Notes: a model not told the origin generated them from the sequence alone. A stretch of DNA of 64,000 bases from Oscillospiraceae bacterium (GCA_015064555.1 SVRZ01000011.1:1-64000); one strand, 5' to 3'. Counted from the stretch's first letter, positions 8,086-17,643 are shown. Numbers and translations are program-made.

Positions 8086-10482
8086 ATGAGTAATAAATTC
8101 ACAGAAAAGGCGGAAAAGGTGCTTAACAACGCACTTAAGTACGCATCCGAATACGGCCACGCCTATATTGGAAGCGAGCACGTTCTGCTGGCGCTATGCT
8201 CCGATCCGCTTTCCTGCTCTTTTGCTATACTTTCAAAATGCGGAGTTTCAAAAAAGCAGATCGAAGACGGTATAAAGGAATACTCCGGGACAGGCAAAAA
8301 AACAAATCTTTCTGCCAGGGATATGACACCGGGGTGCAAGAAAATAGTGGAGGCATCATACAAAAACTCGCTCAAGTATTCTTCTGCGAAAATAGGGACC
8401 GAGCACATTCTGCTGGCAGTCATCGAGCAATACGATTCGGTTGCGGTAAAAATACTCGAATTTATCGGTGCAAATCCTATAAAGCTCAAGGATGAGGTAA
8501 CCTCGTTTCTCCGCTCTGCAGACCGAGTATCATCGGTAAGATCCTCGGTCGGAAGCACGCCGCTTGATCAGTACGGAAAAAACCTGAACGCACTTGCCGA
8601 GGCCGGCAGACTCGATCCTGTCATAGGGCGCGATAAAGAGCTTGAGAGGCTGATACGGATACTTTCGCGCCGCAGCAAAAACAACCCCTGCCTCATAGGA
8701 GAAGCGGGAGTCGGAAAAACGGCTATAGTGGAAGGTCTTGCAAGACTTATCGCCAGGGGGCGAGTTCCGGATATCCTTAAGGATAAAATAATCTATTCTG
8801 TCGATCTTACGTCAATGGTAGCGGGTGCAAAATATCGCGGCGATTTTGAGGAAAGAATTAAATCCATAATCTCCGAGGCTTCGAGAAATGAATCGATCAT
8901 ACTTTTCATAGACGAGATTCATACTATAGTAGGTGCGGGTTCTGCGGAAGGAGCGATCGATGCCGCAAATATTCTCAAGCCGGAATTATCCAGGGGAAAT
9001 ATACGCCTGATAGGTGCTACAACTCTTGACGAATACAGAAAATATATCGAGCGCGATCCCGCTCTCGAAAGGCGATTTCAGCCTCTGACGGTCAAGGAGA
9101 CCGACGAAGAGTCTACGGTGAAGATTTTAAAGGAGCTCAGACCAACCTACGAAAGCCACCATTCGGTCAGAATAACCGATGAAGCGATAACGGCGGCGGT
9201 CCACCTTTCAAAAAGATATATACAGGATAGGCACTTGCCGGATAAGGCAATAGATCTTATTGACGAGGCTTGCGCTAAAGTCAATATGAAGAAGAATGAT
9301 ATTCAGGAAGAAATCTTGGATACGAAGGATAAAATACGGCAGATTTTCTCCGAAAAGGAATCCGCAGTTCAGCTACGTAACTTTGAGAGTGCCCAAAAGC
9401 ATAGTATACGAGAGCGTGAGCATATGCGTCGGCTATCCGAGCTTGAGGAAAACGAATACGGGATAAGTGAGCTTCCGCAGGTAAGTGAAAACGACGTCAA
9501 GGAGATCATTACAGAGATTACGGGTATCCCTACCGACGGACTTGATGACGGTGATAAATATGATCGCCTTGAGGAAGATCTGCTTTCCTCTATAATAGGT
9601 CAGGATGCCGCGGTCAGACGTCTGTGCTCGGCAGTTCTCAGGAGTCGGATCGGCATTGGCGATCCCAATCGCCCGAGAGGTGTTTTTCTCTTTCTCGGTG
9701 AAAGCGGAGTCGGCAAGACTGCATTGAGCACGGCTTTGGCAGAGGCACTCTTCTCGTCGCGCGATGCTATTATAAAGCTTGATATGTCGGAATTCAGCGA
9801 CAGGCATTCGACCTCCAGGCTAATAGGCTCGCCTCCGGGATACGTCGGCTACGAGGAGGGCGGCGAATTATCCGAGCGCGTAAGGAGGCAGCCATATTCG
9901 ATAGTTTTGTTTGACGAGATCGAAAAGGCTTCGCTCGAGGTACAGAATCTTCTTCTCGGAGTTCTTGATAGCGGAATTCTGCGTGATTCATCCGGCAGAA
10001 GGATCAACTTCCGCAATACATTCATAATAATGACATCAAATATTGGCGCGGATGAAACCGAGCAAAGAGGCGGTCTCGGATTTATCGAAAGCGGGGGCGG
10101 CGAGCGTCAAAGAACTCTTGAGATGCTGAAAAAGTATCTTAAGCCGGAATTTATCAATCGCATAGATGAAATAATCGTTTTTTCTCCGCTCGGGTTGGAT
10201 GCTCTGAAAAAGATAGCGGATAAGATGCTCTCACGGCTGACTCTCAGACTGCTCAATATGCAGATAAGAGTGACATTTCTTGACGGAGTACTCGAATATA
10301 TTGCCAAAAAGGGCAAAACCAAAGGAATGGGTGCGCGTCCGCTTGCGAGAATTATAACAGACGAGATCGAAAATCCCATAACGCGTCTGCTTATCGAAAA
10401 CAAAGACTTTACCGATATAACCGTTTTTGTTGACGAAGGAAATAAACTTAAGATTTCGGGCGAGTGCGTTCAGTTCAGCTGA
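8086..10482 (+). CDS. clpC: ClpC/ClpA-type AAA+ ATPase
   Basis: Clp N-domain, two Walker A motifs (GEAGVGKTA, GESGVGKTA), GLGF ClpP-docking-type loop. Confidence 0.93.
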   Translation: MSNKFTEKAEKVLNNALKYASEYGHAYIGSEHVLLALCSDPLSCSFAILSKCGVSKKQIEDGIKEYSGTGKKTNLSARDMTPGCKKIVEASYKNSLKYSSAKIGTEHILLAVIEQYDSVAVKILEFIGANPIKLKDEVTSFLRSADRVSSVRSSVGSTPLDQYGKNLNALAEAGRLDPVIGRDKELERLIRILSRRSKNNPCLIGEAGVGKTAIVEGLARLIARGRVPDILKDKIIYSVDLTSMVAGAKYRGDFEERIKSIISEASRNESIILFIDEIHTIVGAGSAEGAIDAANILKPELSRGNIRLIGATTLDEYRKYIERDPALERRFQPLTVKETDEESTVKILKELRPTYESHHSVRITDEAITAAVHLSKRYIQDRHLPDKAIDLIDEACAKVNMKKNDIQEEILDTKDKIRQIFSEKESAVQLRNFESAQKHSIREREHMRRLSELEENEYGISELPQVSENDVKEIITEITGIPTDGLDDGDKYDRLEEDLLSSIIGQDAAVRRLCSAVLRSRIGIGDPNRPRGVFLFLGESGVGKTALSTALAEALFSSRDAIIKLDMSEFSDRHSTSRLIGSPPGYVGYEEGGELSERVRRQPYSIVLFDEIEKASLEVQNLLLGVLDSGILRDSSGRRINFRNTFIIMTSNIGADETEQRGGLGFIESGGGERQRTLEMLKKYLKPEFINRIDEIIVFSPLGLDALKKIADKMLSRLTLRLLNMQIRVTFLDGVLEYIAKKGKTKGMGARPLARIITDEIENPITRLLIENKDFTDITVFVDEGNKLKISGECVQFS

Positions 10483-10496
10483 ATGCACATCAAAAA

Positions 10497-10544
10497 ACAC
10501 AGAGCTGTTGCAAATGCGAAACTGCATTTGCAACAGCTCTGTGT
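10497..10544 (-). terminator. terminator shared by convergent genes (clp / M20 peptidase)
   Basis: Perfect 21-bp inverted repeat acacagagctgttgcaaatgc / gcatttgcaacagctctgtgt, 6-nt loop; T tract on the minus strand. Confidence 0.85.
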
Positions 10545-10545
10545 C

Positions 10546-11985
10546 TTAACATTGTTTTATCAGGCGGATATAAAACTCAACCGTCTTTTTGACCGTTTCA
10601 ACAGGGATTCGCTCGTTATTACCATGGATAGTTCCTCTTTCCTCCGCGGTAAGAGCCATTGCTGAGAATCTGTATACCTTATCGCAGATTCTGCCCCAAT
10701 GTCTGGAGTCGCTCGCAGCAAACATAAGATACGGAGAAATTATCGTATTCTTCCAGGTTGACGAAACTGCCGATGCAACCTTATCCCAACCGTGGGCATT
10801 TACGGTAGAAATGACGGACGGCTCGGTTCCCGATATCTTCGATACGGTTATATCCTTATCATTCACGGTCTTTTTCAGATATTCCAGCGTTCCATCCATG
10901 GTCTCACCCGGAAGTATTCTGAGATTTGCCGCCATTCTTGCATTTGGAGGTATAACGTTTATCCCCTTTGAGCCCTCCATCTGAGTAAATGCACAGGTGG
11001 TACGGAGGAGCGCATTAAGCTCACCGCCGCTCTTCTTGCATATGAGATCAAGCACGGGTGCAAAGCACCAAAGATTTGCAAATATGATCTTATATACGAA
11101 GGTAGAATGTCTCGCAAGGGTATCCAGCATCAAAGCGGTTGGCTCGGAAACCCTGAATTTTTGCGGATTTTCCTCTATCCTCACGCAGGCACGGCTCAAT
11201 CTTCCAACGGGGGTATGCGGCTTGGGTGAGGATGCGTGACCGCCATTTCCGCTGAAGGAGAGCTCGGCATTGAGAATTCCCTTCTCGGCTATACCGATAA
11301 GAGCACAAGGAAGCTTAACTCCCGGGAATACGTTTTCTACAACGGCACCGCCCTCGTCGAGGACAAACGCGGGCTTTATTCCCTTCTCTTCGAAAATATC
11401 CACTATAGACGGCGCACCCGTTCCGTTTATCTCCTCGTCTCCCGCGAATGCCATATAAATATCGTTTTCGGGAACGAAGCCTTCCGAGATGAGTGCCTCC
11501 ATCGCCTGCATAACACCATTCAGCGTACCCTTGGTATCAAGTGCACCTCTGCCCCAGAGAACTCCGTTTTCAAGAACTCCGTCAAAGGGAGGCTTATCCC
11601 AATTTGCTTCCTCGACGGAAACAACGTCATAGTGCGACATAAGAACCGTAGGAGCATCTGCGCTCTTTCCCTTGTATCGCAGAAGTATTGCACGTGCGCC
11701 TACCTCGTTATATTCACAGCTTTCATAAACCTTCGGAAAAAGACGCTTGAGAGTCGCTTTGAATTTATCAAATTCCGCATCATCCTCCTCAGACTTGGTA
11801 TGAGAGGATATCGTTTTGCATCTTATCATTTCCGCAAGATCGGAAACTGCCTTTTCTCCGTTTACGTAAAGCTCTTCGCCATCGGATACGGGAAGAGGCG
11901 GTGCATTGAACATAAGCGCTCTTATAAGTATTACGGAAATAAGTATAAGGAGCAACGCACCTAATCCTATAAGTACATATAGCAT
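10546..11985 (-). CDS. M20 family metallopeptidase (membrane-anchored)
   Basis: VLMSHYDVVSVEEANWDKPPFDGVLENGVLWGRGALDTKG; MAFAGDEEINGTGA; N-terminal TM. Confidence 0.93.
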   Translation of the reverse strand: MLYVLIGLGALLLILISVILIRALMFNAPPLPVSDGEELYVNGEKAVSDLAEMIRCKTISSHTKSEEDDAEFDKFKATLKRLFPKVYESCEYNEVGARAILLRYKGKSADAPTVLMSHYDVVSVEEANWDKPPFDGVLENGVLWGRGALDTKGTLNGVMQAMEALISEGFVPENDIYMAFAGDEEINGTGAPSIVDIFEEKGIKPAFVLDEGGAVVENVFPGVKLPCALIGIAEKGILNAELSFSGNGGHASSPKPHTPVGRLSRACVRIEENPQKFRVSEPTALMLDTLARHSTFVYKIIFANLWCFAPVLDLICKKSGGELNALLRTTCAFTQMEGSKGINVIPPNARMAANLRILPGETMDGTLEYLKKTVNDKDITVSKISGTEPSVISTVNAHGWDKVASAVSSTWKNTIISPYLMFAASDSRHWGRICDKVYRFSAMALTAEERGTIHGNNERIPVETVKKTVEFYIRLIKQC

Positions 11986-12680
11986 TATTCGGAAACCTCG
12001 CTGTTATTATTTTCTGCGGAAGCCAGAGCTGCTCTTTCCTTGTTATAAAGATATCTTGAGTATATAAGAGTTATTATCATGCTTACGGGTATCATAATTC
12101 CCACCTTGCTCGAATCAAGGAACGGAACAAATACGAAGAGCAGGACCATTATAGCCATAGGAAGCGATGCAATCTTGAAGTATCTCGAAAGATATACTAC
12201 GCCGAGTCCGCCGAAGAGCGCAGGAAGAACATTGTCAAAGGCGGGTGCAAGGAGATCGCTTGCAAGGAATCCGCTTATTGAAGAAAGAAGAAGCACGCCT
12301 ACAAATATTATAAGTATGGTAACTATCGATGATGTAGCTATGGAAACAGTCGATATTACCTCTCCCTCATCGCTATCCGGCTTTACTCCCGCCTTCTCCA
12401 TAGAATCAAGCGCGCAGGGCACCTTGAGCGAAGATAGATTACCTGTAACGAAACCGAGGTACGTACCGCCGACGCCAAGCATAGGGGTGTAGGTTATAAC
12501 CTCTATGATGCCTACCGGCCAGAAGGTCAGCGCTATAGGATACAGCGCATTTAAAAATTCACCGAAATCCGGCCACTCTGAGAATATTATGGCAATTGCA
12601 AAAGGAAACAGGATAATTATTCCGCAGGTGATAACAGCCCATATTCTGCCGTATCTGTGCATTTTATCAATATAATTCAT
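11985..12680 (-). CDS. uncharacterised multi-TM membrane protein (partner of the DUF5058-like protein)
   Basis: Several hydrophobic segments; stop TAA overlaps the ATG of the M20 peptidase by 1 nt. Confidence 0.7.
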   Translation of the reverse strand: MNYIDKMHRYGRIWAVITCGIIILFPFAIAIIFSEWPDFGEFLNALYPIALTFWPVGIIEVITYTPMLGVGGTYLGFVTGNLSSLKVPCALDSMEKAGVKPDSDEGEVISTVSIATSSIVTILIIFVGVLLLSSISGFLASDLLAPAFDNVLPALFGGLGVVYLSRYFKIASLPMAIMVLLFVFVPFLDSSKVGIMIPVSMIITLIYSRYLYNKERAALASAENNNSEVSE

Positions 12681-12695
12681 AATTAGCGCACCTCC

Positions 12696-13448
12696 TTAAC
12701 CGTTTATTAGCAGCGACAGCGGTATGGAGAGAGCCATACTGCCTATCATGGAAATAGGCAAAGCATAATCGTTCAACCATTTCCAATTGAATTTCTTGAG
12801 AAGAATACCGCATATAGCCATAAGACCTGCGGAAATAGCCATTACGAATACAGGCATCCAATACTCAAGCTGATAGTGGAACGCAAGCGCTCCGTCCTCC
12901 TCGAACACAAGTCCCAGATTGCAGACTATGTATCCAAGAAATGCCGCAAGCATACCGACAAACATTGCCGTCATAAGCATGTCCATCCACTTGTTGTCCT
13001 TATTCTTTACCTTGAGCATTCCGCTCGTTATCTTTTTGCAGGTTATCGGAGCAATGATTAAACTTGCCGCGATACCGAAGGTCATAACGAATGCTACCGT
13101 GACGAACTGCTTTGCGTTCTGAATAGCATCAATGCCCATGCTCGCCATCGCCTGCTGAGCCGCAGGAAGCTCATATGTAACAGCACCGATTATTGATAAT
13201 CTCAGCCAAGGGAGCGCCACACCAAGCATATTTATAAGCGAAACAACGCCCATAAATATCGCAACGGCTGGTGCGATCGTAAACAGCGCAGAGCGCTTTA
13301 TGGTTGCATTGAGTACCGACTTTTCCATACCAAGCTCAAGACCGCGCTTGTATGCCTTAACGAGGAAAAATACCGACTGTGCAACAACTACGGATAAAAC
13401 TATAGCCACCAGTGCATAAATTATGGGGCTATTCAATGAAAATTCCAT
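12696..13448 (-). CDS. DUF5058-like membrane protein
   Basis: MEFSLNSPIIYALVAIVLSVVVAQSVFFLVKAYKRGLELGM...IAPAVAIFMGVVSLINMLG. Confidence 0.7.
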   Translation of the reverse strand: MEFSLNSPIIYALVAIVLSVVVAQSVFFLVKAYKRGLELGMEKSVLNATIKRSALFTIAPAVAIFMGVVSLINMLGVALPWLRLSIIGAVTYELPAAQQAMASMGIDAIQNAKQFVTVAFVMTFGIAASLIIAPITCKKITSGMLKVKNKDNKWMDMLMTAMFVGMLAAFLGYIVCNLGLVFEEDGALAFHYQLEYWMPVFVMAISAGLMAICGILLKKFNWKWLNDYALPISMIGSMALSIPLSLLING

Positions 13449-13522
13449 AATCTTTTATCTCCTTATTATTTTGTGCTGACAATATATTAACATATTATTA
13501 AGAAAAAATCAATACCCATCGT

Positions 13523-13710
13523 TTACTGTTTTATCTGAAGCCCGGCATTTAATTTATCCCATTTGCTGTTATATTCGTCAAGAAATAAGGTCTTACCGTT
13601 CCCGGAAATGTTAAAAAACGCAATTTCATCTATTATCACGTATTTATTCTCTCCTGTAGAACCATTCATATGCACGGTGGGCGCGTTGATGCCTACCGAT
13701 CCTGCGGATT
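13523..13710 (-). pseudogene. possible remnant of a secreted-protein C-terminus next to the tRNA genes
   Basis: Frame reading ...SVGINAPTVHMNGSTGENKYVIIDEIAFFNISGNGKTLFLDEYNSKWDKLNAGLQIKQ; no SD or plausible start; listed ORF start lies inside tRNA-His. Confidence 0.35.
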
Positions 13711-13713
13711 GAA

Positions 13714-13740
13714 TAAAAAAAGCAAGTCTCCCGACTTGCT
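13714..13740 (-). terminator. rho-independent terminator of the tRNA unit
   Basis: Minus strand AGCAAGTC-GGGA-GACTTGCT followed by TTTTTATTC. Confidence 0.8.
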
Positions 13741-13749
13741 TGTTTATGG

Positions 13750-13824
13750 GGTGAGATATGGGACTTGAACCCACGACATCCAGAGCCACAATCTGGCGCT
13801 TCTACCAACTGAGCTAATCCCACC
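13750..13824 (-). tRNA. tRNA-His (GTG)
   Basis: Cloverleaf: acceptor GTGGGAT/ATCTCAC with extra 5' G, anticodon arm CCAGA-TTGTGGC-TCTGG, T arm GGGTTCAAGTCCC. Confidence 0.93.
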
Positions 13825-13827
13825 GTA

Positions 13828-13904
13828 TGGCGCGACTTGAGGGACTCGAACCCCCGACCTACTGCTTAGAAGGCAGTTGCTCTATCCAGCTGAGCTAAAG
13901 TCGC
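13828..13904 (-). tRNA. tRNA-Arg (TCT)
   Basis: Acceptor GCGACTT/AAGTCGC with encoded CCA; anticodon arm ACTGC-CTTCTAA-GCAGT; T arm GGGTTCGAGTCCC. Confidence 0.95.
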
Positions 13905-13923
13905 ATGCTTGACAACGCTTAAC

Positions 13924-13952
13924 ATTATAACAGATGATTAAGAATTTGTCAA
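13924..13952 (-). promoter_or_regulatory. consensus sigmaA promoter for the tRNA unit
   Basis: Minus strand TTGACA - 17 nt - TATAAT just upstream of tRNA-Arg. Confidence 0.85.
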
Positions 13953-14049
13953 TAGATTTTCAAAAAAAATTATCAATCAACGAAAAAAATCGTTTTTTGC
14001 TTTTGTAACCGACAACTGTAGTATCCTATGAAGCAAATAATGCCTGAAA

Positions 14050-14337
14050 TTACCGCCTGCAGATAAGGCGGACACCGTCTATTGCAACGACCGTGAGAAC
14101 CTCGCCTGCCTCAAAAATATCATCGTCGTCTACCCCGCGTGCAGACCACTGTGTCTTTCTCACCTTCACCAATCCGCAACCGGCATACGTGTCTATATCC
14201 TCAAGCACCGTACAGCGCTCGCCCACTATATCGTCAAGAGATATCGGCGCTGTGCTGTCGGTATTCTTAAAGAAAATATATGCAACCGCACCGAGCAATA
14301 CCAAAGCTCCCGCAATGCATCCTATCAATGGCCACAT
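14050..14337 (-). CDS. small membrane protein with NfeD-like OB domain
   Basis: N-terminal TM, then DDIVGERCTVLEDIDTYAGCGLVKVRKTQWSARGVDDDDIFEAGEVLTVVAIDGVRLIC. Confidence 0.75.
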   Translation of the reverse strand: MWPLIGCIAGALVLLGAVAYIFFKNTDSTAPISLDDIVGERCTVLEDIDTYAGCGLVKVRKTQWSARGVDDDDIFEAGEVLTVVAIDGVRLICRR

Positions 14338-14563
14338 TTTAAAAACTCCTATTATAATAAAATGTAAATTCAGATTACATTTTGACTATTCGCTCATTAT
14401 TCTATCACATAATATACGAAATGTCAACATCTTTTATATCTTCGGAAGCCTATATTTTGCTAAGACAAAAGGCGAAAATATACAATTTATGGTAAAAATC
14501 GTCTTTTATCAGTCTTTTTTTATCATTTTGTTAGCTAATTATTGCTTATTTTTTGAAAAACTA

Positions 14564-14592
14564 TTGACAAATTGCAAATATTATTGTATCAT
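14564..14592 (+). promoter_or_regulatory. sigmaA-type promoter of acpP
   Basis: TTGACA - 17 nt - TATCAT. Confidence 0.75.
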
Positions 14593-14597
14593 AAGAC

Positions 14598-14618
14598 GTA
14601 CCTTTGACCAATAGGTAC
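14598..14618 (+). promoter_or_regulatory. candidate operator overlapping the acpP start region
   Basis: Inverted repeat GTACCT-ttgaccaat-AGGTAC 5 bp downstream of the -10 hexamer. Confidence 0.45.
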
Positions 14619-14644
14619 TTATTCTGAATAAGGAGGATTTTTTA

Positions 14645-14872
14645 ATGTTTGAAGAGGTAAAGCAGCTTCTCTTGACAGAGTTCACCAACATCAAGCCTGA
14701 TGATGTTACTATGGACGCAGAGCTTGTTGGAGATCTTTGCATCAATTCTATTGATCTTTTCAGTCTTGTTGAAGCTTGCCAGGAAAAGTTCGATGTTGAA
14801 ATCGATGATGAAGATGTGTATCAGATCACTACAGTTGGTGATATAGTTAAATATATTGAAGCGAATAAGTAA
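14645..14872 (+). CDS. acpP: acyl carrier protein
   Basis: DDVTMDAELVGDLCINSIDLFSLVEACQEKFDVEIDDEDVYQITTVGDIVKYIE; Ser of the NSIDLF motif. Confidence 0.95.
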   Translation: MFEEVKQLLLTEFTNIKPDDVTMDAELVGDLCINSIDLFSLVEACQEKFDVEIDDEDVYQITTVGDIVKYIEANK

Positions 14873-14878
14873 TTGTTA

Positions 14879-14924
14879 AATCAAAGAGGTTGCGAAGCGA
14901 AGATGCCGCGCAACCTCTTTGATT
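14879..14924 (+). terminator. terminator-like hairpin after acpP
   Basis: Perfect 16-bp inverted repeat aatcaaagaggttgcg / cgcaacctctttgatt; no clear T tract. Confidence 0.6.
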
Positions 14925-14950
14925 ATAGCAAGTAAATTATATCCTGCATA

Positions 14951-15274
14951 TCATAGCTTTATAATGACAGAGCCCTCACCGTATTTTTCCATATCCGCAA
15001 GCTCGGGAAATTTATTGAGAAGATAAACCGTTTCCATCTTCTCGGTGTCAGAAATCTCGTTTTCAAAAATAAAGAGCTGGATGACTCCTTCTCTTTTCAT
15101 AGCGCGGAGGAGCTTAGCGGCGGCGCTATTGAATCTTGAAAGCATATTGAGATTTTTCAAGCGTATATTAATAAGATCCTTCCCCTCCACACGGTCACAG
15201 GCGACCGCGAACTCGATCTCAGAGCTCAGAGCGGCGGTATCTCTGTATTCAATTTCGTGAATTGCAAGCCTCAT
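14951..15274 (-). CDS. hypothetical protein
   Basis: ORF with likely start at MRLAIHEIEYRD; no family recognised. Confidence 0.5.
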   Translation of the reverse strand: MRLAIHEIEYRDTAALSSEIEFAVACDRVEGKDLINIRLKNLNMLSRFNSAAAKLLRAMKREGVIQLFIFENEISDTEKMETVYLLNKFPELADMEKYGEGSVIIKL

Positions 15275-15350
15275 AAAAATGCTCCCCAATGGTTTTTAAC
15301 ATATTTTATCACATTATTCTTAAATTGTAAATAGCAACGGAGAAAATATT

Positions 15351-16523
15351 ATGTTTGATTTTTTACTTAAAATTTTCATCAAAGACTATGATAAGACGGA
15401 AAATAAGGACGTCCGAAGCAAATACGGCATATTTTCAAGTATCGTAGGAGTTATATGTAACGTTATCCTCGCCGGAATAAAGCTCCTTGCCGGTATACTT
15501 TCCGGCTCCATAGCAATAATCGCAGATGCGATAAACAACATTTCCGATGCGGGATCTGCGGTAGTTTCCTTCGTCAGCTTCAAAATAGCCTCAAAGCCCG
15601 CAGACCGAGATCACCCCTTCGGTCATGCAAGGATCGAATACGTTGCCTCACTCATAGTTTCCTTCCTGATACTCAGCGTAGGCTTTGATTTCTTCACCGA
15701 TTCCGCGAAAAAGATATTCAATCCCTCTCTTATAGAACGAGTGGACGTGACCGCAGTCACGATCATTATCCTTTCCGCATCAATATTCATAAAGCTCTGG
15801 CTCGGTCTTTTCTACTCCGTCATCGGTAAAAAGATCAACTCGTCGGTAATAAAGGCTTCCGCGCTCGATTCTCTCAGCGATTGCATTTCCACCGCAGCGG
15901 TTCTTGCCTGCTCGGTAATAATTCTTCTTACCGACCTCGTTATCGTAGATGCCATAGTCGGACTTGCCGTATCGGTAATGATACTTGTGGCAGGTATAAG
16001 AATACTGAACGAAACGAAGAATTCTATCCTAGGCGAAGCACCTGTAGACGAAACAGTAGCAGAGATAAAGCGCATCGTTGGCGAATATCCCGAAATAATC
16101 GATATCCATGATCTTATGGTTCACAATTACGGCCCCTCGAACTATATAGCCTCCTTCCACGCAGAGGTCAACGGCGAGGACGATATCTACGTGCTCCACG
16201 ATACCATAGACAACGTTGAGCGCAGAATCGGAAACGACCTTGGTATATTATGCACCATTCACCTGGACCCCATCGCAATAAATGACGAAACCGTTCAGCA
16301 TTATAAGCAAATAGCGATTGATGCGGCAGGTAGGATAGATCCCAAAATAAGTGTGCACGATTTCAGAGTGGTCACAGGAAACACACATACTAATTTGATA
16401 TTCGATATCGTTCTCCCATTTGAGAGCAAGCTTTCCGAAAAGGAGGCGTCCGAGCTTCTGACCTCTGAGATACAGAGTATTGAAGAAAATCTTTTCTGCG
16501 TTATAACGGTCGATAGAGGTTAA
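15351..16523 (+). CDS. cation diffusion facilitator family transporter
   Basis: SIAIIADAINNISDAGSAVVSFVSFKIASKPADRDHPFGHARIEYVASL; C-terminal dimerisation domain. Confidence 0.95.
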   Translation: MFDFLLKIFIKDYDKTENKDVRSKYGIFSSIVGVICNVILAGIKLLAGILSGSIAIIADAINNISDAGSAVVSFVSFKIASKPADRDHPFGHARIEYVASLIVSFLILSVGFDFFTDSAKKIFNPSLIERVDVTAVTIIILSASIFIKLWLGLFYSVIGKKINSSVIKASALDSLSDCISTAAVLACSVIILLTDLVIVDAIVGLAVSVMILVAGIRILNETKNSILGEAPVDETVAEIKRIVGEYPEIIDIHDLMVHNYGPSNYIASFHAEVNGEDDIYVLHDTIDNVERRIGNDLGILCTIHLDPIAINDETVQHYKQIAIDAAGRIDPKISVHDFRVVTGNTHTNLIFDIVLPFESKLSEKEASELLTSEIQSIEENLFCVITVDRG

Positions 16524-17482
16524 TTCTGCCTCGGTTTATCCACCCGATTCAGCATTTCACCCTTTTCATAAGAGGAAATATTATCACAAATAACCGAGAG
16601 GCAACGCATCCTTGCCTCATAAGCACCCCATGCCGAATGCGGAGTAAGACAAACGTTGTCCAGCCCCGATATAAGGTTATAGGGGTGCTTTTTGTCGAAG
16701 GGCTCGGACGAATAAACGTCGCATCCGAATGCGCCTATCTTCCCCGAAATAACAGCACTTGCCACCGCTTCCTCATCAAGCACAGCACCTCTTGCCTCAT
16801 TCACGATGAGCACGCCGGACTTCATCATGGATATCCTCTTTTCATTTATCAATCCGCGCGTTTCATTATTCAGGGGGCAGTGGACGGTTATTATATCCGA
16901 GAGCGAGCAAAGAGTATCTATATCAACGCATCTGTAGCCGTCTATGGGTGTCCGCTTGTTGACAATTACCTCGGCTCCGAATGCCTCTGCCACCCTTGCA
17001 ACGCTTTTTCCGATATTTCCAAAGCCCACAATTCCCCATACCTTCCCTCTTAATTCGTGATATACGGGGGTGAGGCAATTCGCACTGCTGCCTGCCGAAT
17101 ATGCTCCCGAAGCAACGTAGCTGCGGTATTCGCTTATATGCGCATAAAGCGAAAGAACGGTTGCTACCGTAAACAGCGTGACACTGTCGGTGGAATACGC
17201 AGGTACGTTACACACCGCAATACCGCGTGCCTCTGCCGCACTGACATCTATATTATCATACCCGGTGGCGAAAACACATATAACCTTCAGATTCGGGGCG
17301 TTATCCATCACCTCCGCACTTATTTTAATTTTATTCAGCACAAGAGCCTCGGCATCCTTTACCCGCTCATTCAATTCCTCGGGAGCGGTACCGTCATATA
17401 TAACCGTTTCTCCGATTGCACAGAGCGCATCGAAGGACAGATCCAGTCCCATAGCCGCTCTGTCCAGAACCTTTATCCTCAT
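16520..17482 (-). CDS. D-2-hydroxyacid dehydrogenase
   Basis: KVWGIVGFGNIGKSVARVAEAFGAEVIV; IITVHCPLNNETRGLI; LTPHSAWGAYEA. Start set at MRIKVLDRAAMG. Confidence 0.92.
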   Translation of the reverse strand: MRIKVLDRAAMGLDLSFDALCAIGETVIYDGTAPEELNERVKDAEALVLNKIKISAEVMDNAPNLKVICVFATGYDNIDVSAAEARGIAVCNVPAYSTDSVTLFTVATVLSLYAHISEYRSYVASGAYSAGSSANCLTPVYHELRGKVWGIVGFGNIGKSVARVAEAFGAEVIVNKRTPIDGYRCVDIDTLCSLSDIITVHCPLNNETRGLINEKRISMMKSGVLIVNEARGAVLDEEAVASAVISGKIGAFGCDVYSSEPFDKKHPYNLISGLDNVCLTPHSAWGAYEARMRCLSVICDNISSYEKGEMLNRVDKPRQN

Positions 17483-17614
17483 GTCAGATCTCCAATTCTT
17501 TTTTGATGCATTTATTATATCACATTTTCTGCCTCTTTTCAATAGTTTATCTTTCTTTGTTACTGTTCTACAATATATTCATTGTATTTTTATTAAAAAT
17601 ATTTAATTTTGGGG

Positions 17615-17643
17615 TTGACAAGCTGTAGTTTTTATGATATAAT
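17615..17643 (+). promoter_or_regulatory. perfect-consensus sigmaA promoter of the rpmG-secE-nusG-rplK-rplA operon
   Basis: TTGACA - 17 nt - TATAAT. Confidence 0.9.

Noticed and set aside
13741-13789. N-terminal part of ORF 13523..13789(-)
   Set aside because: It is the tRNA-His gene read as protein.
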